64,000 nucleotides of DNA. Origin: Falsiroseomonas tokyonensis (GTDB lineage: Bacteria > Pseudomonadota > Alphaproteobacteria > Acetobacterales > Acetobacteraceae). The stretch spans positions 186,001-250,000 of the forward strand of contig NZ_JAFNJS010000005.1 of assembly GCF_019024325.1 (NCBI RefSeq). The letters run 5' to 3'. This document shows positions 8,892 through 16,691 of the stretch, in pieces. The translations under genes were made by a program, and so were the position numbers. Under the pieces are notes generated by a model, which had not been told where the DNA came from, made no database searches, and saw nothing but the letters and a program-made list of their open reading frames with translations. The first letter of the stretch is position 1. Each line of letters opens with the position of its first letter.

Positions 8892-10028
8892 TCAGCGCAG
8901 GGTGGCGGAAAGGCGGGTCTGCACCACGCGCACGCGCTGGCCGGGGTCGAGCAGCTGTGGCCCGAGCGCCACCACCTGGTCGCCCTGCGCCAGCGGCCCG
9001 GTGACCTCCGCCGTCTGCTCCGCCAGAGCCAGCACCTGGACCGGCACGGCCTCGATCCGCGATGCGCCGCCGCTGGGGGGCAGCAGGCGCCAGACCATCG
9101 GGCCATGCCCGCGGTCATGCAGGGCGGAGAGCGGCAGCCGCGCGGCGGCCTCCCCCGGCTGGGCCAGGCGGATGGTGCCGGTCATGCCCAGCGCCACCCA
9201 ATCCGGCGCGGCATCGAGCGTGAAGCGCACGGCATAGGTGCGCAGCGCGGCATCGGCCTGCGGCGCCACTTCCCGCAGCCTGGCCGCGACCGGAACATCC
9301 GGCCGCGCCCAGAAGCGGGCCTCGGCCTGGGCGGTGGCGAGGCCCGGCAGCGCCGATTCCGGCACGCGGACCAGCAATTCGCGCTCCGCCGGATCGGCCA
9401 GGCGCAGCACGGCCTGGCCTTCCGGCACCACCTGCCCGGCCTCCGCCAGCAGCGCCGTCACCACGCCGGGGGAGGGCGCGCGCAGCGTGGCGTAGGACAG
9501 GCGGTTGCGGGCGAGTTCCAGCGCCGCCTGGGCGGAGGCGACGCGTTCCGCCGCGGCGCGGGCACTGGCCACGCGCTGGTCGTCATAGCTGGCCGAGACA
9601 TGGCCTGCGGCGCGCAATTCGCGGGACCGTGCGGCCTCGTTGCGCGCCTGGCGGGATTGCGCCTCGGCCGAGGCCAGGTCGGCTTCCGCCGCGCGCAGCG
9701 ACAGGCCGAGATCGGCGGGGTCGAGCTGCGCCAGCACCTCGCCCGCTGCCACAGGCTGCCCGACCTCCACCGCGCGGCTGACGATGCGCCCGCCGGTGCG
9801 GAAGCCCACCTCCACCTCCCGCCGCGCCTGCACCACGCCGGTATGGGCCGAGAGGTTGCGGGCGGAGGACAGCACCACCTCTGCCACCTGCACGGGGCGC
9901 GGGCTCTCGGCCGCCGGGGCGGGTGGCGGGGCGGAGGCTTCGCCGTTGCAGGCGGTCAGCAGCCCCATGCCGATGCCGGTGAGGATCGGCAGGGACAGCA
10001 GCAGGGCGGGGGCGCGGGGGATCGTCAT
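8892..10028 (-). CDS. RND efflux periplasmic adaptor (membrane fusion protein) lipoprotein
   Basis: A 378-residue adaptor linking the RND pump to an outer-membrane channel. The N-terminus has a hydrophobic signal and a lipobox (LLTAC followed by NGEAS, Cys about residue 27), so it should be lipid-anchored in the periplasm. Then come the lipoyl/barrel-sandwich half (GRIVSRAVEVGQPVAAGEVLAQLD), an alpha-helical hairpin rich in Ala, Glu and Arg (about 110-190), and beta-barrel and membrane-proximal domains. It sits between tetR and the RND gene. A 29-bp repeat matching one at tetR lies 39 bases before its start and is a likely operator. Confidence 0.92.
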   Translation of the reverse strand: MTIPRAPALLLSLPILTGIGMGLLTACNGEASAPPPAPAAESPRPVQVAEVVLSSARNLSAHTGVVQARREVEVGFRTGGRIVSRAVEVGQPVAAGEVLAQLDPADLGLSLRAAEADLASAEAQSRQARNEAARSRELRAAGHVSASYDDQRVASARAAAERVASAQAALELARNRLSYATLRAPSPGVVTALLAEAGQVVPEGQAVLRLADPAERELLVRVPESALPGLATAQAEARFWARPDVPVAARLREVAPQADAALRTYAVRFTLDAAPDWVALGMTGTIRLAQPGEAAARLPLSALHDRGHGPMVWRLLPPSGGASRIEAVPVQVLALAEQTAEVTGPLAQGDQVVALGPQLLDPGQRVRVVQTRLSATLR

Positions 10029-10066
10029 GGGGGGTCGCTCGCAGCTATCTGCGGCAGGCTTACCCC

Positions 10067-10095
10067 TTATGAATGATGAAAGTCAATAATCGTCA
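10067..10095. promoter_or_regulatory. Candidate TetR operator, site A (upstream of the efflux adaptor)
   Basis: The 29-bp site reads GAATGATG (10071-10078), nine bases, then AATCGTCA (10088-10095). The same two blocks with the same spacing recur, inverted in the genome, at the tetR start (10739-10767). The site is AT-rich against the surrounding DNA and lies between tetR and the adaptor gene. On the minus strand it contains TTGACT, usable as a -35 element. Its left half is less symmetrical than in site B. Confidence 0.6.
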
Positions 10096-10106
10096 GCCGG
10101 CAGAAA

Positions 10107-10739
10107 TCAGGGCCGCAACCCCCGCAGCAGCAGCTCGATCACCAGGCCGAGCTTGCCGGCCATCTCCTCCTCCGGCTCATCGCGCAGGCCGCATTCGGCG
10201 ATCAGCACCGGATGCATGAAGCCGATGGTGGCCATCTTGATGGCGGTGGCCGTCGCATCCGCATCCAGACGGGCGAATTCGCCGCTGGCCGCGCCATCCA
10301 TCAGCACGTGGCGGATGGCGGTGCGGATGCCCTCGATGAAGCGTTCCACCACGCCCCAATGCTCGGCCATGGCGGCGGTGACCATGTCGTGCAGCCGGCG
10401 CTGGGTGAAGAACAGGGCCATGTGGCGGTGATGCAGCGTCTCCAGCAGCGTGCGCAGGCGCTCCGTCGCCGTGCCGCGGCCGCGGGCGATGGCCCAGAGC
10501 TCGGCCTCCACCCCGTCCAGCATGCGCGCCGCGATCACCTCGTTGATCGCCGACTTGGAGGGGTAGAAGCGGTAGATATTGGCCGGCGACATGCCGAGTT
10601 CGCGGGCGATATCGGCCACCGTGGTCTTCTGGTAGCCGATCGTGCGGAACAGCGTCTCCGCCATGTCCTCGATGCGGCGGCGCGTCTCCTCGGCGGTGGC
10701 GCCGCGGCGCTGGGCGGCCTCCCGGGTGCTTGTGCTCAT
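10107..10739 (-). CDS. TetR/AcrR-family transcriptional repressor
   Basis: A 210-residue regulator. The N-terminal helix-turn-helix is clear (TVADIARELGMSPANIYRFY, about residues 40-59, followed by PSKSAINEVIA), with a helical ligand-binding domain after residue 70. It is the first gene of the tetR-adaptor-RND operon, and two matching 29-bp sites overlap its start codon and precede the adaptor gene. This supports autoregulation and control of the pump. The effector is probably a pump substrate. The VOC and MFS genes transcribed the other way may share its regulation. Confidence 0.9.
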   Translation of the reverse strand: MSTSTREAAQRRGATAEETRRRIEDMAETLFRTIGYQKTTVADIARELGMSPANIYRFYPSKSAINEVIAARMLDGVEAELWAIARGRGTATERLRTLLETLHHRHMALFFTQRRLHDMVTAAMAEHWGVVERFIEGIRTAIRHVLMDGAASGEFARLDADATATAIKMATIGFMHPVLIAECGLRDEPEEEMAGKLGLVIELLLRGLRP

Positions 10740-10767
10740 GACGATTTACCTAAACCATCATTCGTCA
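10739..10767. promoter_or_regulatory. Candidate TetR operator, site B (at the tetR start)
   Basis: On the plus strand the site runs from TGACGATT (10739-10746) to CATCATTCGTCA (10756-10767). TGACGA and TCGTCA at its ends form a perfect inverted repeat with a 17-base centre. Read on the minus strand it gives GAATGATG-N9-AATCGTCA, identical in blocks and spacing to site A. It overlaps the tetR start codon and lies 63 bases before the divergent VOC gene, so it could control both directions. Confidence 0.65.
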
Positions 10768-10830
10768 AATTTCCAGCCTCCCACCGCCGGCCACTTGGAA
10801 AACCATCCCGGAATGCGCGACAAAGGGATC

Positions 10831-11214
10831 ATGAGCCCTTATCGATTCGATCACATCCATCTTCGCAGCCCGGACCCCGAGGCCACCGCCGCCTTCTATG
10901 TCTCGGCCTTCGGCGCCGAGATCAAGCAGCGCGTGACCCCCGGCGGCAAGCTGCGAGTCGTGCTGGACCTGGCCTCCGTGCCGCTGTTCGTGGAGGAGGT
11001 GCCGGCCGGCACCGCCGCCCCGCCGGCGCCGCCCTTCCTGGGGCTGGAGCATGTGGGGCTCGGCGTGGACGACCTGGACGCGGCGCTGGCCGACCTGAAG
11101 GCCAAGGGCGTGCCCTTGATTTCCGGCCCCACCGAGGCACGCCCCGGCGTCCGCATCGCCTTCCTGCAGGCGCCGGATGGCGTCCGCGTGGAGCTGATCG
11201 AGCGCCGCGGCTGA
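10831..11214 (+). CDS. VOC-family (glyoxalase/dioxygenase fold) protein
   Basis: A 127-residue vicinal-oxygen-chelate protein built from two beta-alpha-beta-beta-beta modules. Likely metal ligands are the His of DHIHLRS, the Glu near VEEVPAG, the His of LEHVGLGV and the Glu of RVELIER, as in lactoylglutathione lyases and extradiol dioxygenases. ATG 10831 follows an AAGGG and gives a family-like start (MSPYRFDHIHL); ATG 10813 is in frame but has no ribosome site. It is divergent from tetR, with operator site B between them, and 13 bases before the MFS gene. The reaction cannot be assigned. Confidence 0.82.
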   Translation: MSPYRFDHIHLRSPDPEATAAFYVSAFGAEIKQRVTPGGKLRVVLDLASVPLFVEEVPAGTAAPPAPPFLGLEHVGLGVDDLDAALADLKAKGVPLISGPTEARPGVRIAFLQAPDGVRVELIERRG

Positions 11215-11227
11215 GATCGCGCTGCCG

Positions 11228-12373
11228 ATGACGCGCTGGCCCCCTGTCGCCGCCATGCTGGCCGGCGGCATCCTGGGGGCGGCGCAGATCGGCAAGGTGC
11301 CGGCGGCGATGACCACCATCGGCGCCGAATTCAGCCTGGGCCTGACCGGGGCCGCGCTGCTGGTCTCGCTGTTTGCGCTGATGGCGGCCCTCGGCGGGCT
11401 CGGCATCGGCCTGGCGGTGGCGCGCATCGGGCCGCGCCGGGCGCTGCTGAGCGGCCTGGGGCTCGGCACCCTCGCGGCCGCGGCCGCCGCGCTGGCGCCC
11501 AATACACCGCTTCTCCTGCTGGCCCGGGTTGCGGAAGGCGCCGGCTTCCTGCTGCTGGTGGTGGCCGGCCCGGGGCTGATCGCCGCCTGCGTCGCGCCGC
11601 GCGACCGCGGCTTCGCCATGGGCCTTTGGGGCACCTATATGCCCGCCGGCATCGCGCTCGGCCTGCTGAGCGCACCGCTGGTGGAGGCGCAGGGCTGGCG
11701 CCTGGCTTGGCTGGGGCTGGCCCTGGCGCTGGGCGGTGCCGCGCTGCTCTGCATCTGGCTGGTGCCGCGCGCCGCCGCGACCGAGGCACCGGCCGCGGCG
11801 CCGATCCTGGCGCAGCTGCGCGCCCTGGCCGCGGCACGTCGGCCGCTGCGCATCGCCACCGCCTTTGCCACCTACAACGTCATGTATTTCGGCATCGCGG
11901 CCTTCCTGCCGGCCCGGCTGGAATCGCTCGGCGCCGGCACCGGCGGGGCAGGGGCCGCGGCGGCGCTCGCCGCGCTGGCCAATGCGGGCGGCAACCTGGC
12001 CAGCGGCCTGCTGATGCGGCGTGGCGTGGCGGCGGACCGGCTGGTGGTGGTGGGCGCGCTCGGCATGGCGGTGACTGCGGCGGGCGTCTATCTGGTGCCG
12101 CAGCCGGCGGCGGTGGTGGCGCTGGCGGTGCTGGCGTGTGGCATTGGCGGCGTGCTGCCGGCGGCCTGCTTCGCGCTGCTGCCACGCGCCGTGCCCGACC
12201 CGGCGCTTGTGGCGCCGGCGGTCGGGCTGGTGATCCAGGGCAACAACCTGGCACAGCTTCTGGCGCCGCCGCTGATCGGCGCGCTCGCCTCCTCCTCCTG
12301 GGCGCTGGCCTCACTGCCGCTGCTGGTGGCGGGGCTGCTCGCGACTTTGGCAGGACGCGCGCTGGCGCGCTGA
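11228..12373 (+). CDS. MFS transporter
   Basis: A 381-residue major-facilitator protein with about 12 hydrophobic helices. The TM2-3 loop carries a degenerate MFS motif (VARIGPRRALLSG, about residues 61-73), and the second half begins near residue 200. It is short for an MFS exporter and closest in feel to CynX/NimT-like or sugar/drug efflux members. It is 13 bases after the VOC gene and probably co-transcribed with it from the tetR-side promoter. Substrate unknown. Confidence 0.85.
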   Translation: MTRWPPVAAMLAGGILGAAQIGKVPAAMTTIGAEFSLGLTGAALLVSLFALMAALGGLGIGLAVARIGPRRALLSGLGLGTLAAAAAALAPNTPLLLLARVAEGAGFLLLVVAGPGLIAACVAPRDRGFAMGLWGTYMPAGIALGLLSAPLVEAQGWRLAWLGLALALGGAALLCIWLVPRAAATEAPAAAPILAQLRALAAARRPLRIATAFATYNVMYFGIAAFLPARLESLGAGTGGAGAAAALAALANAGGNLASGLLMRRGVAADRLVVVGALGMAVTAAGVYLVPQPAAVVALAVLACGIGGVLPAACFALLPRAVPDPALVAPAVGLVIQGNNLAQLLAPPLIGALASSSWALASLPLLVAGLLATLAGRALAR

Positions 12374-12493
12374 TTTCGCGCGCGCCGCGGCCTTGCCGGC
12401 CCGCGTCGCCCCCGCCAAGCTGCATCCCACGCGGCCGATCAAGCGCCGCATGCAGGGATCGCGCACGCCAACCGAGTCGAAGGAAGCGTATAC

Positions 12494-13312
12494 ATGCCAA
12501 GCCATCTCGATCGCCGCCACCTGCTCGGCCTCGCCGCCGCGCTGCCGCTGCTGGGCACCACCGCCCAGGCGCGTCCGCTGGAGCAGGTGCTCTCCACCAA
12601 GCGCCTGCGCGCCGGCATCAACCCCACCCTGCCGCCGATGGGCCTGTTCAACGAGCGCAACCAGATCGACGGCTTCGATGCCGACATCGCGCGCGAGATC
12701 GCCCGGCGCATGAATGTCGAGCTGGAGATCGTGCAGGTCGGCAGCCCCGATCGCATCCCCTTCCTGCAATCCGACCGCATCGACATCGTGCTGGGATCCA
12801 TCACCCGCACGGTGGAGCGCGCGCTGGTCATCGACTACACGGTGCCGCTGCACACGCAGTCCATGGTGGTGCTGACCAAGGCGAGCGGCACCGCCGTGCC
12901 GATCGAGAAGCCAGCGGACCTGAACAATCGCGCCGTGCGGCTGGTGCAGGTACGCGGCACGGTGGGCGTGCCCTGGATCCAGGCCAATGCGGCGCAGGCG
13001 CAGGTGACGCTGCTGGACAACTACCCCGACTGCTTCCGCGCCCTGGCGCAGGGCCGCGCGGATGCCATGGTGGATGTGGCGGAATCCATCGTCATCCCGA
13101 TGCGCAACTTTCCCGTGCAGTGGAAGATCCTGGACGAGGTGCTGGCCAGCTTCTGGGTCGGCATCGGGGTGCAGAAGGGCAATACCGCGCTGAAGGACGT
13201 GCTGAACGTCATCCTCTTCGAAATGCACCGCAGCGGCTTCGTCAACACCACCTGGCAGAAGTATTTTGGCGTGCCGATGACCACGCCGATCCCCTTCAAC
13301 CCGATGTTCTGA
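12494..13312 (+). CDS. ABC transporter substrate-binding protein, polar amino acid type (set 1)
   Basis: A 272-residue periplasmic binding protein (HisJ/GlnH fold). The N-terminus MPSHLDRRHLLGLAAALP is a signal peptide with a weak twin-arginine character and cleavage near AQA-RP. The mature start LRAGINPTLPPMGLFNERNQIDGFD and the inner GSPDRIPF block match its paralog at 19242 closely. It is followed by two permeases but no ATPase gene; the ATPase at 18487 may serve both systems. An AGGA lies a little far (about 13 bases) before ATG. Confidence 0.88.
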   Translation: MPSHLDRRHLLGLAAALPLLGTTAQARPLEQVLSTKRLRAGINPTLPPMGLFNERNQIDGFDADIAREIARRMNVELEIVQVGSPDRIPFLQSDRIDIVLGSITRTVERALVIDYTVPLHTQSMVVLTKASGTAVPIEKPADLNNRAVRLVQVRGTVGVPWIQANAAQAQVTLLDNYPDCFRALAQGRADAMVDVAESIVIPMRNFPVQWKILDEVLASFWVGIGVQKGNTALKDVLNVILFEMHRSGFVNTTWQKYFGVPMTTPIPFNPMF

Positions 13313-13315
13313 AGC

Positions 13316-13984
13316 GTGCAGCTGCAATACGGGCAGGTCTGGCAATACCTGCCCGACTTCCTGCTGGGCGCGCTAACGGCGCTGTGGATCGCCGGCGTCG
13401 CCTTCGCCGGCGGCCTGCTGATCGGCCTGGCCGGCGCGGCGGCGCTGACCTTCGCCGCGCGCCCCTGGCGTTGGCTGGTCACGGCCTATGTCCGCTTCTT
13501 CACCTATACGCCGCAGCTGGTGCAGATCTTCTTCCTGTTCTTCGCACTGCCCGAGCTCGGCATCATCCTCTCGCCCGTCACCGCCGTGCTGATCGGCATG
13601 ACGCTGAACGCCGGCGCCTATCTGACCGAGATCGAGCGCGCCGGCTTCGCCAGCGTGCCGCGGGCGGAGCTGGAGGCGGCGGAGACGCTGGGCTTCGGCC
13701 GCCTGCAGACCGTGTGGTACGTGATCGCGCCGCATGTCATCCGCGCGCTGTATCCGGCGCTGTCCAGCCACTACATCATCATGACGCTCGGCACCTCCAT
13801 GGCCGCGATCTTCGGGCTGGAGGAGCTGACGGGGCGCGCGCTGAATGCGAACGCTATCTCCTTCCGCTCGGTCGAGATTTTTTCGATTGTCGCGGTCATC
13901 TACATCGTGCTGACGGTCGTGGCTTCCGCGCTGCTGTGGCTCGTCGGGCGCTGGCTGTTCCGGGTGAAGGCCAAGGTGTTCTGA
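13316..13984 (+). CDS. Amino-acid ABC transporter permease 1 (set 1)
   Basis: A 222-residue HisM/HisQ-family inner-membrane permease with about five helices and the docking loop built around AAETLGFGRLQTVWYVIAP (about residues 119-137). It starts at GTG three bases after the binding-protein stop. The C-terminus GRWLFRVKAKVF is nearly the same as GRWLFRVNAKVF in the 20070 paralog, showing that the two transporters derive from one duplication. It works as a heterodimer with the next gene. Confidence 0.9.
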   Translation: MQLQYGQVWQYLPDFLLGALTALWIAGVAFAGGLLIGLAGAAALTFAARPWRWLVTAYVRFFTYTPQLVQIFFLFFALPELGIILSPVTAVLIGMTLNAGAYLTEIERAGFASVPRAELEAAETLGFGRLQTVWYVIAPHVIRALYPALSSHYIIMTLGTSMAAIFGLEELTGRALNANAISFRSVEIFSIVAVIYIVLTVVASALLWLVGRWLFRVKAKVF

Positions 13985-13985
13985 G

Positions 13986-14690
13986 ATGAATGCCTGGGAC
14001 ATGCTGCTGGCCGAGGCGCCGCGCTTCTACACCTGGTGGAACCTGCGCTTCCTGGCGATCGCGGTGGGCAATACGCTGGTGGCGGCGGTCGCCGGCTGCG
14101 GCATCGGCTATGCGATCGGCTTCCTGCTGGCGGTGTTGCGCCTGCCGCAGATCAATCCAATCGCGCCGCTGCGCGCGGCCTGCATCCTCTGGGTCGAGAT
14201 CTTCCGGCGCATTCCCTTCCTGGTGCTGCTGCTGCTGGTCTTCTTCCTATCGCAATTCGCGAAACTGGAGGCGCCGCTCTGGTCCATCGCCGTCACGGCC
14301 GTGGCGCTGCGCATGTCGGCCCTTGCCGCCGAGAATGTACGGGCCGGCTTCGAGACGGTGCGCCGCACGCAATGGGAAGCGGCGCAGACCATGAACCTGC
14401 CGGGGCTGACCACGCTGCGCCGCGTGGTGCTGCCGCAGAGCTGGCGGGTGATCCTGCCGCCGTCGATCGTGCATGTGCTGTCGATGGTGAAGGAGACCTC
14501 GCTGGTCAGCCAGATCGGCTTCATCGAGATCACCTTCGCGGCCAAGATGCTGACGCAGCGCGGCTTCTCGGCGCTGATCACCTACGGCACCGCGCTGGTG
14601 CTCTACTTCGTCATCAGCTGGGCGCTGGCGAACCTCGGCCGCTGGGCCGAACGCCGGCTGACGCTGCGGCCTACAGCCCCGAGGTCCTGA
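13986..14690 (+). CDS. Amino-acid ABC transporter permease 2 (set 1)
   Basis: A 234-residue second permease subunit of the polar amino acid family, with the docking loop around WEAAQTMNLPGLTTLRRVVLP and the block SQIGFIEITFAAKMLTQRGF that is shared with the 20748 paralog. It begins one base after the stop of permease 1. Its last 20 bases overlap the 3' end of the convergent DapA-family gene, leaving no room for a separate terminator. Confidence 0.9.
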   Translation: MNAWDMLLAEAPRFYTWWNLRFLAIAVGNTLVAAVAGCGIGYAIGFLLAVLRLPQINPIAPLRAACILWVEIFRRIPFLVLLLLVFFLSQFAKLEAPLWSIAVTAVALRMSALAAENVRAGFETVRRTQWEAAQTMNLPGLTTLRRVVLPQSWRVILPPSIVHVLSMVKETSLVSQIGFIEITFAAKMLTQRGFSALITYGTALVLYFVISWALANLGRWAERRLTLRPTAPRS

Positions 14691-15594
14691 GCGCCGCGCG
14701 GAGCATCGCGGCCTCCGCCGCATCGACCGGCGGCTGCGGCAGGCGCACCGTCGCATCCGCAATCACGCCCATCTCCGCCAGGCAAAATTTCAGCCGCGCC
14801 GTGGCGCGCCCACCTGGCGGTGCGCCGTAGATCGCCTCGGCCAGCGGTTCCAGCCTCTCATGCAGCGCCCGCGCGGTGGGCAGGTCGTTCGCGCGCACCG
14901 CGGCATCGAGTGCCACGATCTCATCCGGCAGGATATCCGCCAGCGAGACCAGGCTGCCATTCGATCCATGCACGTAGCAGGCGAAAAGATGCTCGTCGCC
15001 TGAGGCGCAGACCGCGACATCCGGCCGCTTGGCGCGCACGCGGCGACGCACATCGTCGTAGCTGTCCACCTCCCAGCCGCCTTCCTTGATGCCGACCACC
15101 TCCGGAATTTCGAGCAGCGCATCCAGCGTCTCCGCCGTGAAGGCCATGCGCCCCGCGGCGTGATGCGCCTGGAACAGGAACAGCGGCATGCGTGGCACGG
15201 CCTCGGCCACCGCGCGATGATGCAGCACGGACATGGTGGTGGTGTGGGCCAGGGCAAAGCTGTTCGGAAGGAAGACCATCACCGCATCGGCGCCCGCCGC
15301 CTTCGCATCCCGCGCCTCCTCCGCGGCTTCCAGGCTGCTCTCGGCATTCACGCCGGCGACGACGAGCCGCGTCGCACCAACGGTCGCCACCGTCACCTCA
15401 ACGGCGCGCCGCTTCTCGGACCGGCTCATCACATAGTTTTCGCCGGCATGGCCATTAATCAGCACGCCCGCCATGCCGTCCCGCAGCACGCAATGCGCGG
15501 TGTGGCGCGCGTAGCTCTCCCAGTCCACGCTGTAGTCGCTGCGCATCGGCAGCACGGTGGAGGGGTAGATGCCGTGGAATGTCTGGGGCTTCAC
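14671..15594 (-). CDS. DapA-family (dihydrodipicolinate synthase-like) lyase/deaminase
   Basis: A 307-residue (beta/alpha)8 class I aldolase-family protein. The Schiff-base lysine is in VVGIKEGGW (about residue 165). The substrate-carboxylate loop is GHAGENY rather than GTTGE, and the YNxP tyrosine region of DapA is replaced by LFLFQAHHAAG, so it is not a standard DapA. The GTG start overlaps the upstream flavoprotein stop (GTGA). As the last gene of an operon with a three-subunit flavin dehydrogenase, a role like 1-pyrroline-4-hydroxy-2-carboxylate deaminase (LhpC/HypD) of hydroxyproline breakdown is a good but unproven candidate. Confidence 0.85.
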   Translation of the reverse strand: MKPQTFHGIYPSTVLPMRSDYSVDWESYARHTAHCVLRDGMAGVLINGHAGENYVMSRSEKRRAVEVTVATVGATRLVVAGVNAESSLEAAEEARDAKAAGADAVMVFLPNSFALAHTTTMSVLHHRAVAEAVPRMPLFLFQAHHAAGRMAFTAETLDALLEIPEVVGIKEGGWEVDSYDDVRRRVRAKRPDVAVCASGDEHLFACYVHGSNGSLVSLADILPDEIVALDAAVRANDLPTARALHERLEPLAEAIYGAPPGGRATARLKFCLAEMGVIADATVRLPQPPVDAAEAAMLRAALRTSGL

Positions 15595-16691
15595 GCCGCC
15601 TTCTCCTGCGCCAGCAAACGATCGATGGGAAACAGCGGCAGCTCCGGCGCCTGGCCACAGATGGCCTGGGCCAGCAGCTTCCCGAGATAGGGCCCGCTGG
15701 TATAGCCGGAATGCACGCTGCCGATGATCCAGGCGTCGTCGATGCCGGGAATTGGCCCGATGGCCGGCAGCGCATCCGCCGTCTCCGCCTCCAGCCCCAG
15801 CCAGGCGCGCAGCACCCGCGCATCCCGCAGCGCCGGCACGGCATGGGCCGCCAGCCGCACATTGCCGAGGAAGCTTTCGGGCTTCACCGCCAGCCCGCCG
15901 CGCGCGCGGTCGCCAATGCCCTGCCAGCCACCGCCGATCAGCACGGAGCCGTTGGCATATTGCTTCAGCGACAGCAGGCCGGAGGCAACGCCGAGCACCG
16001 TGCGCATCACCGGCGCCATGCGTTCCGTCACCACCAGCTGGTTGATCAGCACCTTGATCGGCAGCGTTACGCGGAGCCAGGCCGCCATGTCCTGCAGCCA
16101 GACGCCGCCCGCCAGCACGATGCGCTTCGCCTGCACCGTGCCCGCCGCAGTCTCCAGCACGAAGCCCGGCGCGATGCCCTGCACCGCGCAATCCTCCCGC
16201 AGCTCCACGCCGGCATTGAGCAGCGCCGGCCGGAAGGCGCGGCCGGTGAGGTAGGCACTGGTAAAACCGTCGATTGGGCAGTGCCCGGCGGCGATCACGC
16301 GCTCCGACAGCCCCGGCTCGATTTCCCGCGCCCGCGCCGGCGTCACCAGCTCGATCGGCGCGCCGGCCTGCCGCCGGAAATGCGCGCGCTCCTCCAGCAT
16401 CGCCGCCTCATGCTCGGTGAAGGCGACCGAAAGGCCCGGGCAGGCGGTGGCGAGCACATGGCCGCCATCGCACCATTCGGGCATGCGCAGCCACATCTCA
16501 TGCGCCCGCAGCGCATAGGGGATCAGTGCCGCGCGGGTCATCTGCATGGTCAGCGTGCCAGCGTTCACGCCCGAAGCTTCGCGGCAGATCGCGCCGCGAT
16601 CCAGCAGCACCACCTTCATCCCGGCGCGCGCCAGGAACAGCGCCGTGGAGCAGCCCATCACCCCCGCGCCGATCACCGCGACATCGAACAT
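15591..16691 (-). CDS. FAD-dependent amino-acid oxidoreductase (DAO/HcnC-like, beta subunit)
   Basis: A 366-residue glycine/D-amino-acid-oxidase-fold flavoprotein. The N-terminal Rossmann motif is VAVIGAGVMGCSTALFLARAG with an acidic end (VVLLDRG), followed by the SGVNAG loop, and the C-terminal FAD contact is near VHSGYTSGPYLGKLLA. It starts one base inside the preceding gene's stop (TGATG). The gene order [2Fe-2S] subunit, large FAD subunit, DAO-like subunit matches HcnABC and heterotrimeric D-hydroxyproline dehydrogenases (LhpB/E/F). Here it should oxidise the amine carbon of a cyclic or D-amino acid at the membrane or cytoplasm. Confidence 0.88.
   Translation of the reverse strand: MFDVAVIGAGVMGCSTALFLARAGMKVVLLDRGAICREASGVNAGTLTMQMTRAALIPYALRAHEMWLRMPEWCDGGHVLATACPGLSVAFTEHEAAMLEERAHFRRQAGAPIELVTPARAREIEPGLSERVIAAGHCPIDGFTSAYLTGRAFRPALLNAGVELREDCAVQGIAPGFVLETAAGTVQAKRIVLAGGVWLQDMAAWLRVTLPIKVLINQLVVTERMAPVMRTVLGVASGLLSLKQYANGSVLIGGGWQGIGDRARGGLAVKPESFLGNVRLAAHAVPALRDARVLRAWLGLEAETADALPAIGPIPGIDDAWIIGSVHSGYTSGPYLGKLLAQAICGQAPELPLFPIDRLLAQEKAA

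Noticed and set aside
5870-9004. A 1044-codon open frame on the plus strand opposite the RND pump gene
   Set aside because: It lies entirely opposite a strongly supported AcrB-like gene; the product is His/Arg/Gln-rich low complexity, typical of antisense frames in very GC-rich DNA.
8878-9118. An N-terminal extension of the RND pump by 80 residues
   Set aside because: The extension overlaps the adaptor gene, is Arg/Ser/Pro-rich and not RND-like; MDRFNLSAWGVRN is the natural start.
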